From: Aquabacter cavernae
GTDB taxonomy: Bacteria; Pseudomonadota; Alphaproteobacteria; Rhizobiales; Xanthobacteraceae
Direction: 5' to 3'
DNA: 64,000 bases
NCBI RefSeq assembly: GCF_003993795.1
Contig: NZ_RWKV01000008.1
Location: forward strand, 1,240,001 to 1,304,000
Below the pieces are notes generated by a model. The model did no database searches. It had not been told where the DNA came from and was given only the letters and a program-made list of their open reading frames with translations. Position 1 is the stretch's first letter, and every line of letters starts with the position of its first letter. The translations under genes and the position numbers were made by a program. Positions 46,161 to 55,256 of this stretch are shown here, piece after piece.

Positions 46161-46850
46161 TCAGGCCGGACGGGCGATGAAGGCCATGCGGTTCTGGTTG
46201 TGCCCCACATTGGGGCGCATGCGCTCGCCCGCGAAACCGGCGGCGGACAGCACCGCCAGAAAGTCCGCCTCGCGATACGTGGACAGGCCCAGCTCCGCCC
46301 GCAGCTTGCGGTAGGGCGACAGGGCGGTGCGCGCGAGGCCCACCAAAGCGGCACCGAGAAACCCGTCCCGCGCCGCGAAGGCCAGGAGCGCCGCCGCATC
46401 CCGCACGGCGCTCACATCGGGGGGGATCACATCCGCCACCAGCAGGCGGCCGCCTGGCGCCAGCAGGCGCCGCCACTGGGCGAGCAGGCCGTCCAGCACC
46501 GGGCGCTCCAGATATTGAAGCAGGGAATTGGCGATGATCAGGTCGAAACTGCCGTCCGGCAGCGCGGCCACCCCGTCCGGAGACGCGACGGAAATGGCCC
46601 GATCAGCGGAAAAGCGCTCCCGCAGCTTCTCGCGCACGCCGGGCGCCGCGTCGCACAGGGTCAGTTGCCCGCAGGCGGCTGCCAGTGCGGGCGCCGATAG
46701 CGCCTCGCCGCATCCATAGTCCAGCACCCGCGCATCCGGATGGGGGACGTGGCGGGCGAGGTCAGCGGCGATGCGGGCATAGTGAAGCCGCTTGTGACGG
46801 CTGCTCACATAGATGGCGTGGGCGCCGTCCCAGAAGGAGATCCAATCCAT
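46161..46850 (-). CDS. Class I SAM-dependent methyltransferase
   Basis: A 229-residue cytoplasmic methyltransferase. Motif I is 'RVLDYGCGEALSAPALA', followed by the acidic strand 'LTLCDAAPGVREKL', 'FDLIIANSLLQYL' (motif post-I/II) and 'LLAPGGRLLVADVIPPD', typical of the Methyltransf_11/25 group. The C-terminal 'RPNVGHNQNRMAFIARP' is conserved in some envelope-related members. Substrate unknown; the neighbourhood (GtrA, small secreted proteins) does not settle it. Confidence 0.92.
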   Translation of the reverse strand: MDWISFWDGAHAIYVSSRHKRLHYARIAADLARHVPHPDARVLDYGCGEALSAPALAAACGQLTLCDAAPGVREKLRERFSADRAISVASPDGVAALPDGSFDLIIANSLLQYLERPVLDGLLAQWRRLLAPGGRLLVADVIPPDVSAVRDAAALLAFAARDGFLGAALVGLARTALSPYRKLRAELGLSTYREADFLAVLSAAGFAGERMRPNVGHNQNRMAFIARPA

Positions 46851-46916
46851 GCGGCCTCGTCGCGCGAAGGCGAAGCGGGGCCTGCGCCCCGCCTCTGCCG
46901 TCCCGTCTTTGCTGGA

Positions 46917-47171
46917 TCAGCGGCCCGCGGCGAAGGCGATGCCGGCCTGCACCTGTTCGATGGCCTGGTCGATGAGTCCCAGGGCCACTTCGCGATGGCC
47001 GCCCTTGTTGGGCTCGGCCGCCTGCAGGCTGGCGCGGGCGGCGCGGAGCTGCTCAAGAGTCGCAATCATGTAAGGCTGGTTGGCGAAGGCGCCGGTCACC
47101 AGGGCATTGCCGCCGAGGGTAAGGCCGACACCGAGGGCGAAGGCCAGAAGAGTCTTGCGAGAGATGTTCAT
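46917..47171 (-). CDS. Small exported helical protein, 84 residues
   Basis: A signal peptide ('KTLLAFALGVGLTLGGNALV', cleavage near 'GAFANQ') is followed by about 55 residues predicted as two helices: 'YMIATLEQLRAARASLQAA' and 'REVALGLIDQAIEQVQAGI', with 'GGHRE' between. The pattern of a small periplasmic helical hairpin is clear; I know no function. The ATG at 47171 has a GGAGG site 6 bases upstream. It lies between a methyltransferase gene and a lipoprotein gene on the same strand. Confidence 0.75.
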   Translation of the reverse strand: MNISRKTLLAFALGVGLTLGGNALVTGAFANQPYMIATLEQLRAARASLQAAEPNKGGHREVALGLIDQAIEQVQAGIAFAAGR

Positions 47172-47263
47172 TTTAGACCTCCGAATGAGGCTGGAATTGA
47201 CGGCTTGCATTACGGCGGGTTTGCAGCGGCTTCACAACCGTGCTGCAAAATAATCCGCCGCCC

Positions 47264-48004
47264 TCACCACTTGTAGTTCACCCAGAACTGGCCAACCGCG
47301 GGGCTGAGCGCCCGGATGGCCGGATCGTTGGAATTGAAGATTTTCGGCCCGGACGCCTTGGCCTGCGCGCTGTCGGAGGCCAGTGCCGAGACGGCGAACT
47401 GCACGCCGAGACGGCAGGGACCGGGCAGGTTGCCCAATTGCCCGCCGCGCCAGTCCACGATGGCGCCGCCATTGTTGCCGCCGAAGCCCACGATGCGGAA
47501 CGGCCGCCCGTTGGCCTTCTCCACATCGGCGATGGAGGTGCCGACCGTGACGCCCGCCACGCTCCAGCGGGTCTCTTCCGTGAAGGAGGCGCGCAGCGGC
47601 ATGGCGTAGCCGATGGCGTCCGCCCAGGCGACGTCCACCCGCAGCTTCGGCTCGTTGGGCAGCAGGATGGAGCCGGGCGCCATGGAGCCGTTGGGCTGGG
47701 GCACGTCGGCATGGGCCACGTTGTTCTGGCCGAAATCGGCCATGATGTTCACGTCCGTGGTGGTGGGCGCCCAGGGGCCCTTGCACTCGAACACGCGCGG
47801 CGGCGCGTCGGGCGCGGGGATGGACACCACCGCCTCATAGCCGCCCCAGGCGTCCGTCTCCACCACCTTGCCGGTGCCCCAGGTGGGGCCGGGCGTGCCG
47901 CACCCCGCCAGGGAGACGGCCACGAGGGTGGTGGCCACGATGGCCCGGGCCGGGCGGCCGGCGCGCGCCGTCCCGCGCTTCTGGCTTTCCACAGACAAAT
48001 GCAT
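47264..48004 (-). CDS. Putative lipoprotein of unknown function
   Basis: A 246-residue protein with basic N-terminus, hydrophobic segment and lipobox 'LVAVSLAGC' around residue 36, so likely anchored by lipid in the envelope. The mature part contains 'YEAVVSIPAPDAPPRVFEC' and 'ANGRPFRIVGFGGNNGGAIV', the latter followed by 'DWRGGQLGNLPGPCRLGVQF'; two cysteines could form a disulfide. I do not recognise the family. The ATG at 48004 has a GGAGG site with 5-base spacing; a GTG at 48031 is possible. Confidence 0.75.
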   Translation of the reverse strand: MHLSVESQKRGTARAGRPARAIVATTLVAVSLAGCGTPGPTWGTGKVVETDAWGGYEAVVSIPAPDAPPRVFECKGPWAPTTTDVNIMADFGQNNVAHADVPQPNGSMAPGSILLPNEPKLRVDVAWADAIGYAMPLRASFTEETRWSVAGVTVGTSIADVEKANGRPFRIVGFGGNNGGAIVDWRGGQLGNLPGPCRLGVQFAVSALASDSAQAKASGPKIFNSNDPAIRALSPAVGQFWVNYKW

Positions 48005-48173
48005 CCCCGCCTCCACGCAAAGTCGGCTCACGTCATAGCGCGGATCGCTCCGTCATGAAATCGCGCCGCCTTCATCTTTGCTCTCCGCGAATCGACAAAT
48101 TGCGCAGATGATGAACGCCGCGAGGCGCCCCGCGCCGCCGCTTCGTGTCACACGACATTCACGAGGAAGGAGC

Positions 48174-49688
48174 ATGTCACGGCGCAAGGTATCCTCGGGG
48201 CAATCCATGAACGACATGTCCAAGCTCGGCCAAGAGATCGTCGAGGCACGTACAGTTCAGGATTATATTGACGAAACGCCCCAGTGGCGGGACGGAACGC
48301 CGGTCTCCTCCGTTCCCATGACCTCCATGCAATGGCGCATCTGGGGCCTCGCGGCGGCGGGCAAGTTCTTCGAGGGCCTGGTGGTCTTCATGACCGGCGT
48401 CGCCATGCCGCTCATGTCCGAGGAATTCGGCATGGGCTCGTTCGAGCATGGCCTCGTGGGCGCCGCGAGCCTGTTCGGCATCCTCATCGGCGCGCTGACA
48501 CTGGGCGGCCTCGCCGACCATTTCGGCCGCAAGCTGATGTTCATCGCCGAGATGGTCATCTTCATCTTCTTCCTGGTGCTCCTTTCGGTCGCCTCGTCCT
48601 TCGCCTGGGTCGTGGTGTTCCTGTTCGGCGTGGGACTGGCGCTTGGCTGCGACTATCCCACCGCCCATCTGGTCATCTCCGAGAGCATTCCCAGTTCCTC
48701 GCGCGGGCGCCTCGTGCTCGCCGCCTTCGCCTTCCAGGCGGTGGGCGCGCTCACCGGCGTCGCCATCGGCTACCTCATCCTCACCCTCTCGCCGGAAATC
48801 GGGGCGTGGCGCCTCATGTATGCCAGCGCCATCGTTCCCGGCATCATCGTGCTGGTGGGCCGCTTCTTCGTCACGGAGAGCAGCCACTGGCTCGCGGCCG
48901 TGGGACGCCTGCCGGAGGCGGAGGAGCAGATCCGCAAGCTGCTGCGGCGCCGGCCCGATTATCCCAAGCAGATCAAGCTGAGGGCGCGGCACGGCCACGC
49001 GCACCACAAGAAGGAGCGCACCATCCGCTCCCTGTTCTCCGCGAAGAACCGGCGCGCGACGATCCTCGCCTCCGTCCCCTGGTTCCTCCAGGACCTCTCC
49101 ACTTACGGCATCGGCATCTTCACCCCCACCATCCTGGCCGCCGCCCTCGGCGAGGTGCGGGTGGCGCACCATCATGACGTGACCGACATCATCGCCAACG
49201 ACATGCTGGCCGCGAAGGGCGCGGGCTTCATCGACCTGCTGCTGCTGGCCGGCATGATCGCCGCCGTGCTCCTGGCGGACCGGGTGGGGCGCATCCCGCT
49301 CCAGATCCTCGGCTTCATCGGCTGCGCGGTGGGCCTGTTGGTGGCGTCCTTCTCGGTGGACTATGACGGCCCCATGCAGATCTTCCTGATCTATGTGGGC
49401 TTCATGCTGTTCAACTTCATGACCAATCTCGGCCCCAACGCGCAGACCTACCTGCTGGCGGGCGAGGTGTTTCCCACCCATGTGCGCGGCCTGGGCGCGG
49501 GCTTCGCCGCCGCCGCCGCGAAGGTGGGCGCGGTGCTCACCGCCTTCTTTTTCCCCATCCTGCTCATGGACCTGGGCACGCAGGCGCTGCTTTACGGCCT
49601 CGCCGGCGCCTCGGTCCTGGGGGCCTGGGTGACCTGGCGGTTCGGCATCGAGACCAAGGGCATGAAGCTGGAGGATGTGGGGCACTGA
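48174..49688 (+). CDS. MFS transporter, sugar/aromatic-acid porter type
   Basis: A 504-residue inner-membrane transporter with 12 hydrophobic segments and long cytoplasmic N- and C-termini. Family signatures are 'GLADHFGRKLMFIAEM' (loop 2-3 G-x-x-x-D-x-x-G-R-(K/R)), 'DYPTAHLVISESIPSSSRGR' (P-E-x-x-P-x-x-x-R-G after TM4-5), and 'LLADRVGRIPLQILGF' in the second half, with 'EVFPTHVRGLGAG' after TM10. A histidine-rich loop, 'RHGHAHHKKER', lies at the centre. The substrate is unknown. The ATG at 48174 has a GAGGAAGGAG site; the frame is open to 48078. Confidence 0.92.
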   Translation: MSRRKVSSGQSMNDMSKLGQEIVEARTVQDYIDETPQWRDGTPVSSVPMTSMQWRIWGLAAAGKFFEGLVVFMTGVAMPLMSEEFGMGSFEHGLVGAASLFGILIGALTLGGLADHFGRKLMFIAEMVIFIFFLVLLSVASSFAWVVVFLFGVGLALGCDYPTAHLVISESIPSSSRGRLVLAAFAFQAVGALTGVAIGYLILTLSPEIGAWRLMYASAIVPGIIVLVGRFFVTESSHWLAAVGRLPEAEEQIRKLLRRRPDYPKQIKLRARHGHAHHKKERTIRSLFSAKNRRATILASVPWFLQDLSTYGIGIFTPTILAAALGEVRVAHHHDVTDIIANDMLAAKGAGFIDLLLLAGMIAAVLLADRVGRIPLQILGFIGCAVGLLVASFSVDYDGPMQIFLIYVGFMLFNFMTNLGPNAQTYLLAGEVFPTHVRGLGAGFAAAAAKVGAVLTAFFFPILLMDLGTQALLYGLAGASVLGAWVTWRFGIETKGMKLEDVGH

Positions 49689-49825
49689 CCTGCCCCGCGA
49701 CGGAGCCTTTGGCTTCGCTCGGCGCGCATTGACCAACGCCGCGACGCGGATGAGAGTGCGCGCCTGTTCGTCCGGCCGGACGCCGACCCGTCGCGCATCC
49801 GGCCCCACTTCCGAAGGGAGCCCCC

Positions 49826-50938
49826 ATGAAATCGCGTGCCGCCGTCGCCTGGGCCGCCAAGAAGCCCTTGACCATCGAGACCATCGAAGTGGGCGGCCCG
49901 AAGGCGGGCGAGGTCCTGGTGGAGGTGATGGCCACCGGCGTCTGCCACACCGACGCCTACACGCTGGACGGCTTCGATTCGGAGGGCAAGTTCCCCGCCA
50001 TCCTCGGCCATGAGGGCGCGGGCATCGTGCGCGAGGTGGGCCCCGGCGTCACCTCGGTGAAGGTGGGCGACCATGTGATCCCGCTCTACACGCCCGAATG
50101 CCGCCAGTGCAAAACCTGCCTGTCGCAGCGCTCGAACCTGTGCACCTCCATCCGCTCCACCCAGGGCCAGGGCCTGATGCCCGACCGCACCTCCCGCTTC
50201 TCCTGCGATGGGGGCGAGGTGTTCCACTATATGGGCTGCTCCACCTTCTCCAACTTCACGGTGCTGCCTGAGATCGCGGTGGCGAAGGTGCGCGAGGACG
50301 CCCCCTTCGACAAGATCTGCTACATCGGCTGCGGCGTCACCACGGGCATCGGCGCGGTGATCTACACCGGCAAGGTGTGGCCCGGCGCGAATGTCGCGGT
50401 GTTCGGCCTGGGCGGCATCGGCCTCAACGTCATCCAGGGTGCCCGCATGGTGGGCGCCGACAAGATCATCGGCATCGACATCAACCCCGCGAAGGTGGAG
50501 ATGGCGAAGAAGTTCGGCATGACCGACTTCATCAACCCGCTGGACGTGGGCGCGGACAAGGTGGTCTCCGCCATCCAGGACCTCACCGACGGCGGCGCCG
50601 ACTTCACCTTCGACTGCACCGGCAACGTCACCGTCATGCGCCAGGCGCTGGAAGCCTGCCATCGCGGCTGGGGCACCTCCATCGTCATCGGCGTCGCCCC
50701 CTCGGGCGCGGAGATCGCCACCCGGCCGTTCCAGTTGGTCACCGGCCGCAACTGGCGGGGCTCCGCCTTTGGCGGCGCGCGCGGGCGCACGGATGTGCCG
50801 AAGATCGTGGACTGGTACATGGAGGGGAAGATCAATATCGACGATCTCATCACCCATGTGATGCCGCTGGACCAGATCAACACCGCCTTCGACCTGATGC
50901 ACGAGGGCAAGTCCATCCGCTCCGTGGTCACCTTCTGA
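49826..50938 (+). CDS. frmA: S-(hydroxymethyl)glutathione dehydrogenase / class III alcohol dehydrogenase
   Basis: A 370-residue zinc-dependent dehydrogenase that oxidises S-hydroxymethylglutathione in formaldehyde detoxification and, with NADH, reduces S-nitrosoglutathione. Catalytic zinc ligands are Cys40 ('GVCHTDAY'), His62-Glu63 ('GHEGAG') and Cys169 ('YIGCGVTTG'); structural zinc ligands are Cys92, 95, 98 and 106 in '[16 protein letters not shown]'. The NAD loop is '[10 protein letters not shown]' and the C-terminus '[14 protein letters not shown]' is class III. The usual partner S-formylglutathione hydrolase is not adjacent. Methylotrophic relatives often use this enzyme in C1 metabolism. 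Confidence 0.96.
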   Translation: MKSRAAVAWAAKKPLTIETIEVGGPKAGEVLVEVMATGVCHTDAYTLDGFDSEGKFPAILGHEGAGIVREVGPGVTSVKVGDHVIPLYTPECRQCKTCLSQRSNLCTSIRSTQGQGLMPDRTSRFSCDGGEVFHYMGCSTFSNFTVLPEIAVAKVREDAPFDKICYIGCGVTTGIGAVIYTGKVWPGANVAVFGLGGIGLNVIQGARMVGADKIIGIDINPAKVEMAKKFGMTDFINPLDVGADKVVSAIQDLTDGGADFTFDCTGNVTVMRQALEACHRGWGTSIVIGVAPSGAEIATRPFQLVTGRNWRGSAFGGARGRTDVPKIVDWYMEGKINIDDLITHVMPLDQINTAFDLMHEGKSIRSVVTF

Positions 50939-50959
50939 GCGCGGACCTGAACAGCAAGT

Positions 50960-50986
50960 CCCCTGCCGTGCCCGGCATGGCAGGGG
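50960..50986 (+). terminator. Putative terminator hairpin after the formaldehyde dehydrogenase gene
   Basis: CCCCTGCC and GGCAGGGG form an 8-bp GC-rich stem with a partly paired internal region, 21 bases after the stop. There is no T run, so it may stabilise mRNA or act with Rho. Confidence 0.4.
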
Positions 50987-51165
50987 CTCTGCCCGAAACG
51001 CATGATCCTGCGGCCCTCATGCCCCTGACGGGAAGATGATGGCGCTGCGGGCTGCTCTCGGGTAGAAGGGCGGCAATCCATTCCTCGTGCCTGCGTGTTT
51101 CCGGCGGTCCCCCTTGTGCTAGGGCCACCTTTGCGTCGCGCGGCAGGAAATACAGGCAGACCCCC

Positions 51166-53058
51166 TTGTCCTTCTCCCCTCCCTCCCCCTCCATCGCGCG
51201 GGCTCTTGCGGCGCGCGACTATTCCGAACCGACGCCGGTCCAGGCCCAGGTGCTCGCCCCGGAGGCCGCCGGGCGCGACCTCATCGTCTCCGCCCAGACC
51301 GGCTCCGGCAAGACGGTGGCCTATGGCCTCGCCATGGCGGAAACCCTGCTGGGCGAGGCGGAATTCCTCGGCCAGCCGGGCCTGCCCCAGGCGCTCATCA
51401 TCGCCCCCACCCGCGAACTGGCTTTGCAGGTGCAGCGGGAGCTGACCTGGCTCTATGGGGAAGCCCGCGCCCGCATCATCGCCTGTGTCGGCGGCATGGA
51501 CCCCCGCCGCGAGCGGCGCGCGCTGGAGGACGGCATCCATATCGTGGTGGGCACGCCCGGCCGCCTGCGCGACCATCTGGAGCGCGGCGCGCTCAATCTC
51601 TCCGGCCTCAACGTGGCGGTGCTGGACGAGGCGGACGAGATGCTCGACCTCGGCTTCCGGGAGGATCTGGAATTCATCCTCTCCGCCGCCCCGGCCGAGA
51701 AGCGCACCCTCCTGTTCTCGGCCACCCTGCCCAAGCCCATCATCAGCCTCGCCAAGCGCTACCAGAACAACGCGCTGCGCATCGAGGTGGCCTCCACCGA
51801 GGGCGGGCATGCGGACATCGAATACCGCGCCGTGCGCATCGTGCCGAAGGAGACCGAGCACGCGGTGGTGAACCTGCTGCGTTATTTCGAGAGCCCCACG
51901 GCCATCGTCTTCTGCAACACGCGCGAAAGCGTGCGGCATCTGCTCTCCACCTTGCAGGAGCGCGGCTTCTCCGCTGTCGGCCTCTCCGGTGAGATGGGCC
52001 AGAACGAGCGCAACCAGGCGCTCCAGGCGCTGCGCGACGGGCGCGCACGGGTGTGCGTGGCCACGGACGTGGCGGCCCGCGGCATCGACCTGCCCAATCT
52101 CGGCCTCGTCATCCATGCGGAGCTTCCGCACGATTCCGAAGTGCTCCAGCACCGCTCCGGCCGCACCGGGCGCGCGGGGCGCAAGGGGTCGAGCGTGCTG
52201 CTCGTGCCGCCCTCGCGCCGCCGCAAGGCCGAGCAGCTTCTGTCCTTCGCGGGCGTGGAAGTGGCCTGGAGCGGCCCTCCGACGGCCGACGAGATCCGCC
52301 GCCTGGACCAGGAGCGCATGCTGGCCGACCCGCTGGTGGCCGAGGAACCCGGCCCCGAGGAAACGGAACTCGCCCAGACGCTGCTGACCCAGCGCAGCCC
52401 CGAGCAACTGGCCGCCGCCTTGGTGCGCCTCTATCGCGACCGCCTGCCCGCGCCGGAAGAGGTGTTCGACCCCGGCGAGGGGCGCAACGCCCGTGCCCGT
52501 GAGCGCGGCGGCGACGAGCGCCCCGCGCCCCGCAGCCGCGACAGCCGTGGCGGCGCGGACGGTTCGAGCAGCGGTTCGGGCGGCATGGTGTGGTTCCGCA
52601 TGCCCGTGGGGCGGCGCAAGAATGCCGACCCCAAATGGCTGCTTCCCCTCATCTGCCGGCGCGGCGACGTGACCAAGCAGGATGTGGGCTCCATCCGCAT
52701 CTTCGATACGGAGACCGTGTTCGAGGTGGCCGAGAATCTGGCGGAAGGCTTCCTCGCCCGCGCCACGGCCTCCCAGGGCGGTGACATTCTCATCGAGCCC
52801 ATGGGCGGCGGCGTGCCTGCCCGGCCGACACGCGCCCGCAGGCCCGCTTATGACCCGGTGCGGACCGACCGCCCCCCGGCGGACCGCGCCCCGTCCGACC
52901 GCTCCGACGACGGCGATTTCGGCCCGCCCAAGCGCCCCAAGGTGAAGGGCGCCTTCGGCAAGGACCCCAGCGCCAAGCCGCCCGCGAAAGGCACGGGCAA
53001 GCCGAAGCCGCGCAAGGACAACAGCGCCGGAAAGCCCAAGCGCAAGAATTGGGATTGA
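51166..53058 (+). CDS. DEAD-box ATP-dependent RNA helicase
   Basis: A 630-residue RNA helicase. The Q-motif ('DYSEPTPVQAQVL'), Walker A 'AQTGSGKT' (residues 43-50), 'APTRELAL', 'DEAD' (154-157), 'SAT' and the second-domain 'HRSGRTGRAGRKG' are all present. Residues 490-560 form a DbpA-type RNA-binding domain ('MVWFRMPVGRRKNADPKWLL', 'DVGSIRIFDTETVFEVAE'), after which the tail is Pro/Lys/Arg-rich and disordered. Such helicases act in ribosome assembly or RNA decay. The start is a TTG at 51166, chosen because 'MSFSPPSPSIARALAARDYS' matches the usual start of Hyphomicrobiales homologues; the ribosome site is weak. Confidence 0.93.
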   Translation: MSFSPPSPSIARALAARDYSEPTPVQAQVLAPEAAGRDLIVSAQTGSGKTVAYGLAMAETLLGEAEFLGQPGLPQALIIAPTRELALQVQRELTWLYGEARARIIACVGGMDPRRERRALEDGIHIVVGTPGRLRDHLERGALNLSGLNVAVLDEADEMLDLGFREDLEFILSAAPAEKRTLLFSATLPKPIISLAKRYQNNALRIEVASTEGGHADIEYRAVRIVPKETEHAVVNLLRYFESPTAIVFCNTRESVRHLLSTLQERGFSAVGLSGEMGQNERNQALQALRDGRARVCVATDVAARGIDLPNLGLVIHAELPHDSEVLQHRSGRTGRAGRKGSSVLLVPPSRRRKAEQLLSFAGVEVAWSGPPTADEIRRLDQERMLADPLVAEEPGPEETELAQTLLTQRSPEQLAAALVRLYRDRLPAPEEVFDPGEGRNARARERGGDERPAPRSRDSRGGADGSSSGSGGMVWFRMPVGRRKNADPKWLLPLICRRGDVTKQDVGSIRIFDTETVFEVAENLAEGFLARATASQGGDILIEPMGGGVPARPTRARRPAYDPVRTDRPPADRAPSDRSDDGDFGPPKRPKVKGAFGKDPSAKPPAKGTGKPKPRKDNSAGKPKRKNWD

Positions 53059-53066
53059 GCGCCCCG

Positions 53067-53094
53067 TCTCTCCCCTCTCGATGGAGGGGAGAGA
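53067..53094 (+). terminator. Hairpin after the helicase gene
   Basis: TCTCTCCCCTC-TCGATG-GAGGGGAGAGA has perfect 11-bp arms, 8 bases after the helicase stop. No T run follows, so either Rho-independent termination is weak or the hairpin serves as a 3' stabiliser. Confidence 0.45.
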
Positions 53095-53332
53095 GCGGCC
53101 GTCACGGCTCCCCTCAGGCTCGCGCACAGCGGAAACGCCCCTCCCCGTTGGCACGACGGGAAACGGGTGCCGTAAGGGCAAAGACTGATTGCTTCAGGAA
53201 CCGACCGATGCCGCGATGAAGATCGCCGGCGCGGGCATGCTTGCGCGGCGGTCATATTCCGGCTGCGATAAGCCGGGAGCTTTGATGCTCCCGTTCAATG
53301 TCCCTGAACATGCGAAAAGGCATAGAGCCAGC

Positions 53333-53683
53333 ATGACGACGAAGCCTGGTCATGACGCCTATATAGCCGCCGCACCGGAGCCGTTTCGCGCCCTGTTGAG
53401 CCGACTGCGTGCGCAGCTGGCGCTGCCGGACGCCGAAGAAGTCATCAAGTACGACATGCCCGGCTTTCAGATCGAAGGCGCGATCATCGCCGGCTATGCC
53501 GCCTTCAGCAAACAATGCGGCCTGTATGTCGATCCGGGTGCGATTTCCGCCCATGCGGACAAGATCGCATCTTTGAAGATCAAGGCAACCAAGACCGGCA
53601 TTACCTTCTCGGCGCGCAAGCCCATCCCCGACGAACTGGTTCAGAAGCTGGCCGCCAGTTCGCGCAGGGCGAAGGGTCTCTAG
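53333..53683 (+). CDS. DUF1801 family protein
   Basis: A 116-residue cytoplasmic protein: 'AYIAAAPEPFRALLSRLRAQ', 'EEVIKYDMPGFQIEGAIIAG' and 'FSKQCGLYVDPGAISAHADK' followed by 'TKTGITFSARKPIPDELVQK' are the standard DUF1801 (YdhG/YjhA-like) blocks. The function of the family is unknown; some members resemble small iron-chaperone-like proteins. The start at 53333 is chosen because the domain begins there. The stop codon TAG is the first triplet of the adjoining family A repeat. Another DUF1801 gene lies at 55257-55667. Confidence 0.88.
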   Translation: MTTKPGHDAYIAAAPEPFRALLSRLRAQLALPDAEEVIKYDMPGFQIEGAIIAGYAAFSKQCGLYVDPGAISAHADKIASLKIKATKTGITFSARKPIPDELVQKLAASSRRAKGL

Positions 53684-53784
53684 AGCGTTTCATCTTTTCA
53701 TTGAAACGCGGAAACGCTCACTCTTTTTGGTTTTACGCATTTCCTTCACGCGAACCGCTTCACACTTCGCTCGGAAATGCTCTA
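53681..53784. repeat. Dispersed palindromic repeat, family A, copy 3 (inverted)
   Basis: Starts TAGAGC and ends GCTCTA. Inside, 'TTTTACGCATTTCCTTCACG' and 'CGAACCGCTTCACACTTCGC' are the reverse complement of the corresponding parts of the copies at 2008 and 7688. Its first three bases are the stop codon of the preceding DUF1801 gene. Confidence 0.8.
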
Positions 53785-53857
53785 GCGGCGGCGCCGTCTT
53801 CGCTCCTCCCGTCGTGACCGGAGAGGACGCCACGGGGCACGCCGACCGTCATACGGG

Positions 53858-54694
53858 CTATCGCCCCCGGCCGCGCTCGGCCGTGTCGAGGGCCTTTTCC
53901 GTATCACCGGAAAGATCGGCCGCGAGAAAGTCCGCCGTTTCCGGCATGGCGAGGCGGAAATCGTCGAGGGGTTCGAGGGCCAGCGTGATGCCCTGCCCCG
54001 CACAGTCCAGCACATGCCCGCCGCGCTGCCGGTCGTCGCTGATCACATGCAGGTGCCAGCCGGGAATGCCGATGCCGCGCACATAAGAGGGCGTCCAGAA
54101 GCCCACTATGGTCCCGTCCACATCCTGCATATGGAACTCGGCCTGATGGGCGGTGGCCTCCACCAGCGTCTCATGCGCGCCCGCCATGCTGGCCACCCGG
54201 TCATGCAGGCTGGAGAAGCGGCCGGAGAGGCGCACGGCGAAGAACAGATTGTCCGTGCCGCGCTTGCGGTCGAGCTGGGCGGTCAGCTCCGCCATGGAGC
54301 CGAACGGCTCCAGCACCATCGTCTCGCGCGGGGAGAAATGGGTGACCACGGCGAACGGCACCTGCTGGCCGTCATCGGCGCGCCGGATGCTGCCATCGCT
54401 GCGGATCTGGAAGAAATGCCCGTCCAGCGCGATCATCTCGCCGTCGAGCCCATCGAACGTGCCGAGGCCGAAATCGCCGTGCTCGCGCAGCATGCCCACG
54501 GACACCACGCCGCCGAACAGCCCCTCCACCAGCGCCCCGGCGGTGGAGACCTGGAACAGCGTGCCGTGGTCCAGCTGCAGCGCATCGGCCAGGGCGCGGG
54601 AGACGAGATGGTCGATGCCCTCGCCGCTGTCATCCATCGCCTTCTGGAGCGCATCCCAGAGGGACTGGGAAATGTCGCAGGTAAGTTTCGGCAT
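53858..54694 (-). CDS. Alpha-acetolactate decarboxylase
   Basis: A 278-residue zinc enzyme that converts acetolactate to acetoin, linking pyruvate to acetoin/butanediol. Diagnostic blocks are 'LFQVSTAGALVEGLFGGVVS', 'LREHGDFGLGTFDGLDGEM', and the metal-binding 'GWHLHVISDDRQRGGHVLD' with its histidines. Residues 1-42 form an extension ('CDISQSLWDALQKAMDDSGE', then 'IDHLVSRALADALQLDHGT') that resembles a ribbon-helix-helix-type motif rather than the usual start. No acetolactate synthase or acetoin dehydrogenase gene is adjacent, so it may serve to drain excess acetolactate. Confidence 0.92.
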   Translation of the reverse strand: MPKLTCDISQSLWDALQKAMDDSGEGIDHLVSRALADALQLDHGTLFQVSTAGALVEGLFGGVVSVGMLREHGDFGLGTFDGLDGEMIALDGHFFQIRSDGSIRRADDGQQVPFAVVTHFSPRETMVLEPFGSMAELTAQLDRKRGTDNLFFAVRLSGRFSSLHDRVASMAGAHETLVEATAHQAEFHMQDVDGTIVGFWTPSYVRGIGIPGWHLHVISDDRQRGGHVLDCAGQGITLALEPLDDFRLAMPETADFLAADLSGDTEKALDTAERGRGR

Positions 54695-54839
54695 GAGGGC
54701 GCCCGCATCCGTGAAGGGGCCTCACCATTGCTGCCCGGCTGACGCTGGGCAAGCCCCAGTCTCGCCACATCCAGGGGGTTAGACCGGACGCTCCGGCTCA
54801 CCCGCGTCGCCGGTCCTGCCCGAAGGAGCCGAGATCCGC

Positions 54840-55247
54840 GTGAAGACCACCGCCCTCCTCGCCTGTGCCGCCGTGCTGCCTGCCGCTTTGGCCATCGCCT
54901 TGCCCGCCAACGCCGCCGGAGCCCCGCGCACCGACGCAGCCATCCTGAAGCTTGCCCCCAATGCGCGGGTGGAGCAGCGCTGCAACGCCCGGGCCATGGG
55001 CGTGATCGGACGTGAACACCGGGACCTGCGCCCCGACGAGCTGGTGGCCTATGCCTTCGCCGACACCCTGATCACCGGCCCCACCATCCGCGCGCCCGGC
55101 GCGGCGGTGCGCTCAGGGGGCAAGTGGTACCGGCTGTCCTACACCTGCACCACGCGGGATGACGGGGTGGACATCGCCGCCTTCCAGTACACGCTGGGAA
55201 ACGTGGTGCCGCGCGCGGATTGGGACGCGCATTATCTGGTGCCGTAG
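54840..55247 (+). CDS. DUF930 family exported protein
   Basis: A 135-residue protein with signal peptide ('LACAAVLPAALAIALPANAA') and the DUF930 pattern 'QRCNARAMGVIGREHRDLRP', 'LVAYAFADTLI', 'GKWYRLSYTCTTRDDG', 'GNVVPRADWDAHYLVP'. The two cysteines, in 'RCNARAM' and 'SYTCTT', are conserved and may form a disulfide in the periplasm. Function unknown. The GTG start at 54840 is preceded by AAGGAG with suitable spacing. It converges with another gene 9 bases downstream. Confidence 0.88.
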   Translation: MKTTALLACAAVLPAALAIALPANAAGAPRTDAAILKLAPNARVEQRCNARAMGVIGREHRDLRPDELVAYAFADTLITGPTIRAPGAAVRSGGKWYRLSYTCTTRDDGVDIAAFQYTLGNVVPRADWDAHYLVP

Positions 55248-55256
55248 AGCCCGCCC

